Positions 30,182 through 38,583 are shown, numbered from the stretch's first letter. The stretch: 64,000 nucleotides of DNA from 67-14 sp020438345 (GCA_937872475.1 CALMSY010000015.1:1-64000); one strand, 5' to 3'. Translations and numbers: made by a program. The notes: generated from the letters alone by a model not told the origin.

Positions 30182-30865
30182 CTACTCCTCGTCGGAGGAG
30201 TCTTCGCCCGCGTCGCCCTCGGCAGCGTCGTCGCCTTCTTCGCCACCTTCGCCGACCACTTCGGGCTCGGCTTCGAGATCGTCCTCTGGCTCGGCTTCGA
30301 CGCGCGGCGGTGAGAGCGTGACGATGGTGACTTCGGTGGGATCTTCGGCGATCAGCTCAACACCTTCGGGGGCAGTGAGGTCCTCGAGGGTCAATGTGTC
30401 GTTGATCTCCAGTTCGGAGACATCGAGAGTCAACGAGTCTGGGATCTCCGTCGGCAGCGCCTCGACGGTGACTTCGCGGGTGACGTGCTCAAGTACGCCG
30501 CCCTGCTTGACACCCGGGCTGACGTCATCACCGGTCAGTTCAACCGTGACCTCAGCCTGAATCGCCTGGTTGAGATCGACCTGCTGGAGGTCAAGGTGCT
30601 GAAGGTCACCACGGACCGGATGATGCTGCTGCTCCTTGACGACGACCGGAATCGCATCCGATCCTTCAACCTGGAGATCGAACAGCGCATGGCCTTCACC
30701 CAGAATGATCCGGGCGTCACGACTCTCGACCTGGAATGTGGTCGCTTCCTTGCCATCCGAGTAGACGACGCCGGGAACTTTGCCGTCACGACGCAGGCGA
30801 CGGGAGATTCGGGTACCGAATTCGGAGCGGGTAGTGGCGGTAAGCGTTGCGCGTTCTGAAGACAT
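30182..30865 (-). CDS. rplY: Ribosomal protein bL25 (CTC form)
   Basis: bL25 binds 5S rRNA on the large subunit. The 227-residue protein has the N-terminal L25 domain (TLTATTRSEFGTRISRRLRR, later KVPGVVYSDG) and the longer CTC-type C-terminal domain (EVTVELTGDDVSPGVKQGG onward). It ends in a strongly acidic tail (EEGDDAAEGDAGEDSSDEE). The start at 30865 fits the family, although no Shine-Dalgarno is visible and the leader to the divergent gene is 38 bases, so a short or leaderless mRNA is possible. Its terminal GAGGAG codons double as the ribosome-binding site for pth, which gives translational linkage. Confidence 0.95.
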   Translation of the reverse strand: MSSERATLTATTRSEFGTRISRRLRRDGKVPGVVYSDGKEATTFQVESRDARIILGEGHALFDLQVEGSDAIPVVVKEQQHHPVRGDLQHLDLQQVDLNQAIQAEVTVELTGDDVSPGVKQGGVLEHVTREVTVEALPTEIPDSLTLDVSELEINDTLTLEDLTAPEGVELIAEDPTEVTIVTLSPPRVEAEPEDDLEAEPEVVGEGGEEGDDAAEGDAGEDSSDEE

Positions 30866-30903
30866 TGGACAGAACAGGATAGGGAAAGACGTACGCTTGA
30901 GGC

Positions 30904-32346
30904 ATGGCGGACGATTCCAGGATTCCCAAGGGGCGCCTCCGCCGCTCCGTGAAGCTCGGTTCGGCGATCGGTTCTTCGGGTGCAAGATACGCCGGAACCA
31001 AGGCGTCAAGCCTGGTTCGCAGTGGAGATTCCAGCAAGGAGAAGCTGGATGAACGACATGCCGAGACAGCCGCAAAAATGGTCGCCACTCTCGGCCAGAT
31101 GAAAGGGGCTGCGATGAAAGTCGGACAATTCGCGTCTTTCATCGACACCGACTTCATCCCTGAGGAATATCGCGAGATATATCAGGAGCAGCTCTCGAAG
31201 CTGCGTAGTGAAGCGCCATCGATGCCGTGGGACGATGTGGCCAAGGTGCTCGAGGAGGAGTACGACGGTCAACCGGTGGAACAGCTTTTCGACTCGATCG
31301 AACGCGAGGCTTTCGCCGCCGCTTCGATCGGCCAGGTGCACCGCGGCCGCCTGATCGATGGCCGGGAGGTAGCGGTGAAGATCCAGTACCCGGGTATCGC
31401 AGAGGCCTTGGAATCCGACCTCAAGAACGCAGGAATGCTGGTCCGGATGGCACGTGCGCTCGCCCCGGGCCTCGATGCCCGCGAGGTCACCCGGGAGCTG
31501 CGCGAGAGGGTGCTGGAAGAACTCGACTACGAGTACGAGGCCCAGAACCAGCGCTCATTCGCGAGGGCCTACCGGGGCCACCCTTTTATCTATGTGCCTG
31601 ATGTGATCACCCGGCTTTCCCGTCGCCGGGTGCTGGTCACCGAGCTGGTGGACGGGATCGGTTTCGAAGAGATCCTGGAGCTGGACCAGGCCGAGCGCAG
31701 CCGATTCGGCGAGATCATTTTCCGGGGCAGTTTCGGTTCGATCTACCACCTTCAACATTTCAATGCCGATCCCCACCCCGGCAACTACCTGCTGATGGAG
31801 GATGGCCGGGTTGCGTTCCTGGACTTCGGGATGACCAAGAAGCTGGACCGGGAACAGATCGAGCTGGATCAAAGGGCGGTCGACGCCGCGGTTCGCAACG
31901 ACCCTGAGGGCCTCCGCGATGCACTCCACGACCTTGGTTTCATCAAGAAGCCCTCGAAGCTCGACGCCGAACACCTGATGAATCACGTCAAGTCGATCGG
32001 TGGCTGGTACATGGAGGACGCTGAGATAGAACTTGACGGCGAGCGGGTGATGAAGGTAATCGAGTCCACTCATGACCCGAGGTCGGAGTACTTCGACCTG
32101 ATGCGCCGGGAGTCGATCCCGGCAGACGAGCTGATGGGACGCCGCATGGAGATTGGCGTTCTCGCAGTCCTCAGCCGGCTGAAAGCGAAGAGGAACTGGC
32201 ACCGGATAATGCGCGAGTGGGTCTATGCCGACCCGCCGGCGACCGACCTCGGCAAAGAAGAATGGGCGTATTTCGAGGAGCGCGGGATCTTCCAGGTACC
32301 GGGAATCAGACATCCGGAGAGTGGCGCGTCCGGGTCGGTGCGGTGA
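30904..32346 (+). CDS. ABC1/AarF/UbiB-family atypical protein kinase-like ATPase
   Basis: The 480-residue protein shows the ABC1 hallmarks: the KxGQ motif (MKVGQFAS near residue 71), the Ala-rich nucleotide loop AAASIGQVH near 139, the VKIQYPG lysine, NADPHPGN near 288 and LDFGM near 309. UbiB relatives are ATPases that help extract or handle isoprenoid lipids. The role in an actinobacterium is likely quinone or lipid homeostasis, by inference. It is divergent from rplY. The ATG start at 30904 is the natural one. Its stop codon lies inside the first unit of a 22-base tandem repeat. Confidence 0.92.
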   Translation: MADDSRIPKGRLRRSVKLGSAIGSSGARYAGTKASSLVRSGDSSKEKLDERHAETAAKMVATLGQMKGAAMKVGQFASFIDTDFIPEEYREIYQEQLSKLRSEAPSMPWDDVAKVLEEEYDGQPVEQLFDSIEREAFAAASIGQVHRGRLIDGREVAVKIQYPGIAEALESDLKNAGMLVRMARALAPGLDAREVTRELRERVLEELDYEYEAQNQRSFARAYRGHPFIYVPDVITRLSRRRVLVTELVDGIGFEEILELDQAERSRFGEIIFRGSFGSIYHLQHFNADPHPGNYLLMEDGRVAFLDFGMTKKLDREQIELDQRAVDAAVRNDPEGLRDALHDLGFIKKPSKLDAEHLMNHVKSIGGWYMEDAEIELDGERVMKVIESTHDPRSEYFDLMRRESIPADELMGRRMEIGVLAVLSRLKAKRNWHRIMREWVYADPPATDLGKEEWAYFEERGIFQVPGIRHPESGASGSVR

Positions 32347-32407
32347 TCCCGCAGTATTTCGGGGGTGATTCCGCAGTGTTTCGCGGGTGATCCCGCAGTA
32401 TTTCGCG
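32342..32407. repeat. Three tandem 22-base repeats at the end of the ABC1 gene
   Basis: Units at 32342-32363, 32364-32385 and 32386-32407 follow the pattern GGTGATCCCGCAGTATTTCG with one to three changes each. The first unit contains the ABC1 stop codon. The internal complement CCCGC...GCGGG allows a small stem, so the array could act as a transcription end between convergent genes. Confidence 0.85.
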
Positions 32408-32423
32408 CGGGACCGGGAGCCGG

Positions 32424-33125
32424 TCAGCCTGCCGCCCTGCCTTCGACTCCAACTTTGATCAGGCAACCCGCCTTGTCCGGATCTCGGACCTCGAAATCCC
32501 GAAGGCGGAACCCGGAATCGATCGACGCGAGCAAACCCCGGGTGAATCCGCGGTGCATCGCGCAGACCACATCGCTGTTCTCTCGCGCCGCTTTCCGGTA
32601 GGGGCATCGCCCGAGCCGGCAGGTGAATCCTTCTTCGGCGTCGTCGACTGTAGCTACGAAACCAAGCCGGTTCAGGACCCCCAGGAATGCCATCTTCGGG
32701 TTCTCCCCTTCCCCGACCGGCATCGCCAGCCCGGCTTCTTCGCCAACGGATTCAATCCGTTCCAGATTGGACCGGTCTGACGGAAATGCCCGCGCGAGCC
32801 AGGCCGCCAGGGCACCCTCTCCACTACTGTCGCCCAGCGCCAGAGCCGCTTCGATTCCGGTCCCGGTCGAATTGACCATCCACTCGTCGCGGGGTCGGCC
32901 CCGTCGGCTGGAGCTGCGGCCGCGGTCGACCAGACCTGCTTTCCACAGGCGCTCAAGGTGATTGCGAACCCCATTCGGATGGAGGCCGGTCAGCTCCGCG
33001 AGTTCCCCGGTCGCGATCGGCTCGTCCGCTTCCCGAAGGAGGGCGAAAAGCCGGGCTCTGGTCGGTTGTGAAAGCACCAGCTGGATCTCGTAGGCGTCCG
33101 CGCCTTCAGTTCTCATGTCCGTCAT
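32424..33125 (-). CDS. COG2345/ArsR-type transcriptional regulator with four-cysteine C-terminal domain
   Basis: An N-terminal winged helix (about residues 14-80: LSQPTRARLFALLREADEPI, then ELTGLHPNGVRNHLERL) resembles ArsR/SufR regulators. The C-terminal half has the cysteine pattern C-x4-C-x13-C-x32-C, in CRLGRC, VVCAMH and AGCLIKV. Related SufR-like proteins bind a 4Fe-4S cluster through such cysteines and respond to iron-sulfur status, oxygen or nitric oxide. The same sensing is inferred here. I use the ATG at 33125, two bases after the stop of the upstream membrane gene. A TTG two codons earlier is possible. The gene is co-transcribed with the His-rich membrane protein. Confidence 0.82.
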   Translation of the reverse strand: MTDMRTEGADAYEIQLVLSQPTRARLFALLREADEPIATGELAELTGLHPNGVRNHLERLWKAGLVDRGRSSSRRGRPRDEWMVNSTGTGIEAALALGDSSGEGALAAWLARAFPSDRSNLERIESVGEEAGLAMPVGEGENPKMAFLGVLNRLGFVATVDDAEEGFTCRLGRCPYRKAARENSDVVCAMHRGFTRGLLASIDSGFRLRDFEVRDPDKAGCLIKVGVEGRAAG

Positions 33126-33127
33126 TC

Positions 33128-34339
33128 TCAACCATGGCGTCCCGGAGGGCCGAGCAGAAGTGCTGCGACGACCGAGCGGATGACCAATCCGACCAGGATG
33201 ACAGCTACAAGCAGCACCAGGAATGAGGCGAGGCCCACCAGGCGATCGCCGGTCACCGCTTCTGCCACCGCGAGAAGCCCTATCGCTCCGACTGCTGCTG
33301 ATGCCAGGAGCCGGTCTTGTAACTGGTTGGGAGTGGTGGCCGGCCTGCCCAGATCCCGGACCCTCACAACAACCGAAAGCAGGTGAAGCATGGACCCGAT
33401 GACCGTGAGGCCGACCCAGCCGGCCAGCAGCAGGACCGCGAGCGTGACCCGGTCATCTCCGAAGAGGGGAGCAAGCGAATGGTCAGCCGCAGAGACCAGA
33501 CCGAAGAGAAGCCCAAGTGGGAGGAAGGCCTGTGACCAGATCACCAGTCGCGCCGGCAGGGTGAGTGGCACCTTTGATTCCGACCCGGAGGCGATCAGGT
33601 TGGTCGCGAGCAGTCCCGCTCCGACCACCAGGAGTGACCAGCCGAGAAGAACGAGGGCTCCCAGACTGAACGCGTAGCCGATGGCCGTCACACCGCAGCC
33701 CGCCGACCAGAAGGCAAAAGTGGCCGGCTGAAGCCGTGGGAACCTGAGTCTTGTCTGGGTCAGCGAAGGCGCAAACGTGTGAAGAGTGCCGACGATAGCC
33801 CCGCCAAGCCAGCCGCCAAGGTTGAAAGCCAGGTGAGCTCCGAGCAGTGATCCATGGCTCCAGGCGAAATGAACGGTCAGCATCAGACCGACCGCGATTC
33901 CAAGGACCAGCCACAGTGCCGATGCCGCGTACCAGCGGCTGGCCCACGGAGCACGTTGCAGGGAACGGGAATGAAGCCCTGCGAGCGACCTGGCATAGAG
34001 CAAGAGGGTCGTGAGCAGCAGGACCACGCCGATTGTGGCCAGCCAGTCGGCGTCGGTCGAGACTCCCGTCACCACACAGGCGGCACCGGCGGTCCAGCAG
34101 GTGATCTGTACGGCGACCATCCGGCGGGAGGGTGGCGAGGTAGCGAGGAAGGCCGTAACGAAAAACTGGCTCACGCCGAGGATCAGGAGTGACACGCCAC
34201 CCAGCAGAACGAGATGGATCGCTGCCCACGTGGATGAACCCCAGTCAACGATAATTCCGATCAGGGCTGTGGCTGCGGCCACGCTGGCGACAACCACGGC
34301 GGCGGCCAGATATGCCAGAGCCAGATCCGTAGGTCGCAT
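33128..34339 (-). CDS. Polytopic membrane protein with intramembrane histidines (possible heme/copper protein)
   Basis: About 403 residues from ATG at 34339, which has GAAGGG just upstream; another ATG at 34354 would add five residues. Around twelve membrane helices are visible, several carrying histidines: AIHLVLLGG, HFAWSHGSLLGAHLAFNLGGW, GTLHTFAPS and SMLHLLSVVVR. Such helix-borne histidines are how NnrS-like and heme-copper-oxidase-like proteins hold heme or copper, and I recall similar domains attached to actinobacterial copper nitrite reductases. Function is otherwise unproven. It shares an operon with the Cys-rich regulator and a palindromic promoter region with the ferredoxin. Confidence 0.7.
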   Translation of the reverse strand: MRPTDLALAYLAAAVVVASVAAATALIGIIVDWGSSTWAAIHLVLLGGVSLLILGVSQFFVTAFLATSPPSRRMVAVQITCWTAGAACVVTGVSTDADWLATIGVVLLLTTLLLYARSLAGLHSRSLQRAPWASRWYAASALWLVLGIAVGLMLTVHFAWSHGSLLGAHLAFNLGGWLGGAIVGTLHTFAPSLTQTRLRFPRLQPATFAFWSAGCGVTAIGYAFSLGALVLLGWSLLVVGAGLLATNLIASGSESKVPLTLPARLVIWSQAFLPLGLLFGLVSAADHSLAPLFGDDRVTLAVLLLAGWVGLTVIGSMLHLLSVVVRVRDLGRPATTPNQLQDRLLASAAVGAIGLLAVAEAVTGDRLVGLASFLVLLVAVILVGLVIRSVVAALLLGPPGRHG

Positions 34340-34352
34340 CGACCCTTCGTTC

Positions 34353-34384
34353 ATGTGAATAGTTTACACATGGTAGTATGTAAA
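34353..34384. promoter_or_regulatory. Overlapping palindromes between His-rich membrane gene and ferredoxin
   Basis: Two symmetrical elements overlap. One is ATGTG-9-CACAT (34353-34371). The other is TTTACACAT, four bases, then GTATGTAAA (34363-34384, seven of nine positions symmetrical). They lie in an AT-rich stretch 26 bases before the ferredoxin ATG and just before the preferred membrane-gene start, where divergent promoters must be. The natural candidate binder is the regulator encoded two genes away. Confidence 0.6.
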
Positions 34385-34410
34385 TTCGTTTTCCGTCGGT
34401 AAGGAGCCGC

Positions 34411-34671
34411 ATGACGTACGTGATCAATGAACCCTGCATCGGCGTGAAGGACAACTCCTGCGTGGAAGTCTGTCCCGTCGATTGCATCCATCCCACCCCG
34501 GACGAAGCAGAGTGGGAATCGGTCGATCAGCTCTTCATCGACCCCGACGAATGCATTGACTGCGATGCCTGTGTCGAGGCCTGTCCGGTTGATGCGATCA
34601 CCCCCGAGGACATGGTTCCGCCCGAGTGGCAGCGTTTCATCGAATTGAACGCGAACTACTTCAAGAGCTGA
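34411..34671 (+). CDS. fdxA: Seven-iron (3Fe-4S/4Fe-4S) ferredoxin
   Basis: A small electron carrier of 86 residues. The first cluster motif is C-x7-C-x3-C-P (CIGVKDNSCVEVCPVDC), as in 7Fe ferredoxins. The second is the regular CIDCDACVEACPV. The C-terminal PPEWQRFIELNANYF is the usual FdxA ending. GGAG lies six bases before the ATG (AAGGAGCCGC). The AT-rich divergent promoter with palindromes suggests redox- or iron-sulfur-responsive control. Confidence 0.96.
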   Translation: MTYVINEPCIGVKDNSCVEVCPVDCIHPTPDEAEWESVDQLFIDPDECIDCDACVEACPVDAITPEDMVPPEWQRFIELNANYFKS

Positions 34672-34700
34672 GCAGCCCGCTCAAGAGTTGAACAGCCTGG
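34661..34700. repeat. Twenty-base tandem duplication at the junction of two convergent genes
   Basis: 34661-34680 and 34681-34700 match at 16 of 20 positions (both begin TCAAGAG and contain CAGCC). The first copy encodes the end of the ferredoxin and its TGA. The second, on the other strand, encodes the end of the GDPD. Confidence 0.7.
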
Positions 34701-35430
34701 GATCGTTGGAACAGACCCCGTCGACCCCGAGATCAGCCAGGGACTCGATCCGCTCCGGTTCATCCACAGTCCATACATAGAGCTTCTTCCCGGCTCCGTG
34801 GACAGTCTCTACCAGCCTCGGCGTGACAACACCGAAGAATGCCCAAACCGAATCGGTCTCCAACTCTGCAAGTCGCCGACGGACCTGACCGGGCATCCGA
34901 ACGCGGACGGAAGCAAGACCCATGGCCAGGGCGGGCCGGATCACCTTCGGCATTCCGAGCCAGTCCCGGGTTACCTTCGGGACCGTCCAGCCGAGACTGA
35001 GCCCCGAACCGATGCCCTCCTGCTCCTTGATCGCACCGATGCGCTTCAAGGTGGAGACCTCCATGGTCGAAACCATGCTTCGCTCCACGAGTCCGTGGCG
35101 TCGAACCGCCTCGACTACTTCATCATCGCGACCCGGCAGCTTGATGTCCAGGTTGATTCGAACCTGATCGAGTGGCGGTCTGGTGAAAGCCTCAAGCGCT
35201 GATTCAAGCGTCAGCCGTTCACCTTTCGCGTCCGCCTTGGCCGACGCATGCCAGTCATGTGCAACGACAAGTTCTGTCCGGTTGGCTGGATCGATTGAAG
35301 GGTGGCCTTCTTCATCCCAGAGCACATCGAACTCGATCACGTCCACCCCCGTCTCGACCGCCTTCCGGAAGGAGGAGACCGTGTTGCCGGGAGTCAGGGC
35401 ATCCGCACCCTTGTGACCGATTCGAAGCAT
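34681..35430 (-). CDS. Glycerophosphodiester phosphodiesterase-family protein
   Basis: A TIM-barrel GDPD enzyme of 249 residues that would hydrolyse glycerophosphodiesters to glycerol-3-phosphate and an alcohol. Conserved features are the N-terminal RIGHKG with H6, the metal pair E33 and D35 in IEFDV, VVAHD with the second His, and INLDIK. Two signature positions differ from the standard HRG...PEN: a Lys replaces the catalytic-site Arg (HKG), and PGN replaces PEN. Activity is plausible but altered specificity is possible. No signal peptide is present, so it acts in the cytoplasm. Confidence 0.88.
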   Translation of the reverse strand: MLRIGHKGADALTPGNTVSSFRKAVETGVDVIEFDVLWDEEGHPSIDPANRTELVVAHDWHASAKADAKGERLTLESALEAFTRPPLDQVRINLDIKLPGRDDEVVEAVRRHGLVERSMVSTMEVSTLKRIGAIKEQEGIGSGLSLGWTVPKVTRDWLGMPKVIRPALAMGLASVRVRMPGQVRRRLAELETDSVWAFFGVVTPRLVETVHGAGKKLYVWTVDEPERIESLADLGVDGVCSNDPRLFNS

Positions 35431-35476
35431 TGACCCACCCTACGAAACCGGGCCGGGCGACTCCCGAAACAACCCC

Positions 35477-37372
35477 TCAGGAACCAATGTGTTCGGAGTC
35501 GGGCAGCCGGGCCGAGTTGACAAGCCTTTCGACGCCGTCGACATCGCGGACAGCCCCCGTGTCGGCCGAGGTGGCCATCATCGCGTATGCCCTGAGGGCC
35601 GGGGAGACCACCCGCTCACGGTCAACCGGCTTGTAGCCGCCGTTTGCCTCGATCAAGTCGCGCCTGGCAGCCAGTGTTTGATCATCAACCTCGAGTGAAA
35701 TCTTCCGGTTGGGAATGTCGATCGCGATCGTGTCTCCGTTCTCGACCAGAGCGATCGCCCCGCCAGCCGCCGCTTCCGGGGAGGCGTGACCGATCGAGAG
35801 TCCGGACGTTCCACCGGAGAAGCGCCCATCGGTCAGAAGCGCACATTCCTTGCCCAGCCCGAGTCCTTTCAGATACGAGGTCGGGTAGAGCATCTCCTGC
35901 ATCCCGGGGCCACCGCGTGGACCTTCGTAGCGGATCACCACCACATCGCCGGCCTTGACCCGGCCGCTGAGGATCGAATCAACCGCGTCGTCCTGGGATT
36001 CGACGACGAAGGCCGGACCGCTGAATTCAAGGATCGATTCATCGACCCCGGCGGTCTTCACCACACAGCCACGTTCAGCGATGTTGCCGTAGAGGATGGC
36101 GAGGCCACCGTCGGTCGAGTAGGCGTGCTCGAGGTCGTGGATGCAGCCTTCGGCGGCATCCACATCGAGCGATTCCCACCGTTCGGACTGGGAGAAGGCC
36201 GTGGCCGAACGCACGCAGCCCGGCGCCGCGTGGAAGAGTTCGATCGCGATCTCGGCCGGTTTCGGTCCGCGAATGTCCCAGGTACCGAGCCAGGTATCGA
36301 TGTTCGGGGAGTGAACCGTATGGACATCTTCGTGTAGCAGCCCGCCACGGCGCAGCTCACCGAGTATGGCCGGTATTCCGCCGGCCCGGTGGATGTCCTC
36401 CATCAGATACTCACCATTCGGGGCCACCTTGCAGAGGCAGGGCACCCGCCTCGACAGCTCGTCGATGTCGCTCATCTCGAAATCGACACCCGCTTCGCGG
36501 GCCGCGGCCAGCAGATGCAGAACCGTGTTGGTCGAGCCGCCCATGGCGATGTCCAGGGTCATTGCGTTCTCGAAAGCGTCACGGGTGGCGATCGAGCGGG
36601 GCAGGACGGACTCGTCATCTTCGCCGTAGTACTTGCCGGCAATCTCGACCGCGGTGCGGCCGGCCGCCTCGTAGAGCTCCTTGCGGGCAGTGTGGGTGGC
36701 CAGGGTCGAGCCGTTGCCGGGCAGCGAGAGGCCAAGCGCCTCGGTCAGGCAGTTCATCGAGTTGGCGGTGAACATGCCGGAGCAGGAGCCGCAGGTCGGG
36801 CAGGCATTCTCTTCGATGATCGCCATGTCTTCATCACTGACTTCATCGGCGACGGCGTCGGCGATCGCCGAGATCAGGTTGACCCGCTTTCGCACGGTGC
36901 CGTCGACCAGAGTCGCGGTGCCGCCTTCCATCGGGCCACCGGAAACGAAGACCGCCGGGATGTTGAGTCTGAGAGCGGCGTTCAGCATCCCCGGGGTGAT
37001 CTTGTCGCAGTTGGAGATACAGACCATCGCGTCGGCGCAGTGGGCGTTCACCATGTACTCGACGCTGTCGGAGATCAGGTCTCGGGAGGGCAGCGAATAG
37101 AGCATGCCGCCGTGACCCATCGCGATGCCGTCATCGACCGCGATCGTGTTGAACTCGAGCGGGACACCGCCGGCCTTCTTGATCGCCTCGGAAACCACCT
37201 CCCCGACCGGCTTGAGATGGGTGTGGCCGGGAACGAACTGGGTGTACGAGTTGGCAACCGCGATGATCGGCTTGCCGAAGTCCTCGCTGGCTACACCGGA
37301 AGCGCGCAGAAGGGCGCGGGCACCAGCCATGTTGCGGCCATGAGTAACGGTCTTCGATCTGAGCGGCGGCAT
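35477..37372 (-). CDS. ilvD: Dihydroxy-acid dehydratase
   Basis: Catalyses the fourth step of valine, isoleucine and leucine synthesis, with an iron-sulfur cluster. At 631 residues it is the long bacterial form. Cluster and metal motifs are visible: CISNCDKITPGM near residue 118 and CPTCGSCSGMFTANSMNCL near 190. The start MPPLRSKTVTHGRNMAGARALLRA is typical. No leucine-leader or T-box is visible in the 185 bases upstream to prs, where I only see a GC-rich stem-forming stretch near 37385-37440. Confidence 0.97.
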   Translation of the reverse strand: MPPLRSKTVTHGRNMAGARALLRASGVASEDFGKPIIAVANSYTQFVPGHTHLKPVGEVVSEAIKKAGGVPLEFNTIAVDDGIAMGHGGMLYSLPSRDLISDSVEYMVNAHCADAMVCISNCDKITPGMLNAALRLNIPAVFVSGGPMEGGTATLVDGTVRKRVNLISAIADAVADEVSDEDMAIIEENACPTCGSCSGMFTANSMNCLTEALGLSLPGNGSTLATHTARKELYEAAGRTAVEIAGKYYGEDDESVLPRSIATRDAFENAMTLDIAMGGSTNTVLHLLAAAREAGVDFEMSDIDELSRRVPCLCKVAPNGEYLMEDIHRAGGIPAILGELRRGGLLHEDVHTVHSPNIDTWLGTWDIRGPKPAEIAIELFHAAPGCVRSATAFSQSERWESLDVDAAEGCIHDLEHAYSTDGGLAILYGNIAERGCVVKTAGVDESILEFSGPAFVVESQDDAVDSILSGRVKAGDVVVIRYEGPRGGPGMQEMLYPTSYLKGLGLGKECALLTDGRFSGGTSGLSIGHASPEAAAGGAIALVENGDTIAIDIPNRKISLEVDDQTLAARRDLIEANGGYKPVDRERVVSPALRAYAMMATSADTGAVRDVDGVERLVNSARLPDSEHIGS

Positions 37373-37557
37373 GGGCTGCAGATTACTCTCAGCTCAGCCC
37401 GAGCCGGACCCTGAGACCCTGCGGGCTTCAGAAAGCCGGCGATCAACCCGAACCGGGCCTCGCCGTTGAATCTGGACTGAAGAAGCGAGTGCTATATGGC
37501 CGATTCTTCACTCAAGTTGCCTCTGAGTCGATCTGGCCTGATCCGGAGCTCCCTTGG

Positions 37558-38583
37558 CTAGAAGAGCTGGTTTTCGCCGGCGAAGATTTCGCTCACCGAG
37601 TCATCGGTGAAGATTCGGCGGATCGAGTCGGCGAGCGTACCGGCAGTGCTGAGGACGTGAATGTTGTCCGGAGCACCCGGGCGGAGCGGGATCGTGTCGG
37701 TGACGACGATCTTCTCGAGGCCCGAGTTCTCGTAGGGCAGGCGCTCGAATGCAGGTCCGGAAAAAACACCGTGGGTGGCGCAGGCGATCACCGACTTGGC
37801 ACCCTCGTCGAGAACGGTGCGGGCGGCCGCGCAGAGGGTCCCGGCCGTATCGATCATGTCGTCGGAGATGATCGCGACCTTGTCCTTGACATCGCCGACG
37901 ACATAGCCGATCTCGGCAACCTGCTGCCTTGGCCGTTCCTTCTCCATGATCGCCCACTCCGTCCCTACCTTGCGGGCGAAGTTCCGTGCCGCTTTGGCAC
38001 GACCCGCATCCGGGGAGACGATCACCAGTTCCTCGGGCTGATACTGGTCAGCAAACCACTGAGTCAGCATCGGCTGCGCGGTCATGTGGTCGACCGGGAT
38101 TGTGAAGAAACCCTGGATCTGGCCGGCGTGGAGATCCATGGTCAGGACCCGGTCAATACCGACCGCCTCAAGCGACCTTGCGACGACCCGGGAAGTGATC
38201 GGTTCGCGCGGCGCCGACTTCTTGTCCTGGCGGGCGTACCCGAACCAGGGCATGACAGCAATGATCCGGTGTGCCGAGGCACCCTGGGCGGCATCGGCCA
38301 TGATCATTAGTTCCATCAGGGCGTCGTTCGGAGTCATGTCCGTTTCGACATTCGCGCAAGTGGACTGGACGAGAAAAACATCGGCGCCCCGGATCGATTC
38401 CTCGAACCGACCGTAGATCTCGCCGTCCGAAAAAGTCTTCAGGGTGACGTCACCAACCGAAAGCGAAAGCTTGCCGGCGATCTTCGCGGCGAGGTCCTGA
38501 GACGAGCGACCGCCGAAGACCATTGCCCGCTTTGAATAGTCATGCGGAATGGTTGTGGCAACTGAAGCCTCGGTAACGGTCAC
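37558..38583 (-). CDS. prs: Ribose-phosphate pyrophosphokinase (PRPP synthase)
   Basis: Makes PRPP from ribose-5-phosphate and ATP for nucleotide, His and Trp synthesis. The class I signature is complete: TFSDGEIYGRFEESIRG, VMPWFGYARQDKK, DLHAGQIQGFF and the PRPP-binding DDMIDTAGTLCAAA. The protein (341 residues) has about 20 extra residues at its N-terminus compared with the usual 315. The GTG start overlaps the glmU stop (GTGA), so translation is coupled, a common actinobacterial glmU-prs pair. Confidence 0.97.
   Translation of the reverse strand: MTVTEASVATTIPHDYSKRAMVFGGRSSQDLAAKIAGKLSLSVGDVTLKTFSDGEIYGRFEESIRGADVFLVQSTCANVETDMTPNDALMELMIMADAAQGASAHRIIAVMPWFGYARQDKKSAPREPITSRVVARSLEAVGIDRVLTMDLHAGQIQGFFTIPVDHMTAQPMLTQWFADQYQPEELVIVSPDAGRAKAARNFARKVGTEWAIMEKERPRQQVAEIGYVVGDVKDKVAIISDDMIDTAGTLCAAARTVLDEGAKSVIACATHGVFSGPAFERLPYENSGLEKIVVTDTIPLRPGAPDNIHVLSTAGTLADSIRRIFTDDSVSEIFAGENQLF

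Noticed and set aside
36389..37414. A 341-codon plus-strand frame
   Set aside because: It is antisense to ilvD, where GC-rich codon use creates long shadow frames.
37373..37557. T-box, leucine attenuator or riboswitch ahead of ilvD
   Set aside because: No T-box core, no leader peptide with branched-chain codons and no recognised aptamer. Only generic GC-rich stems are seen.
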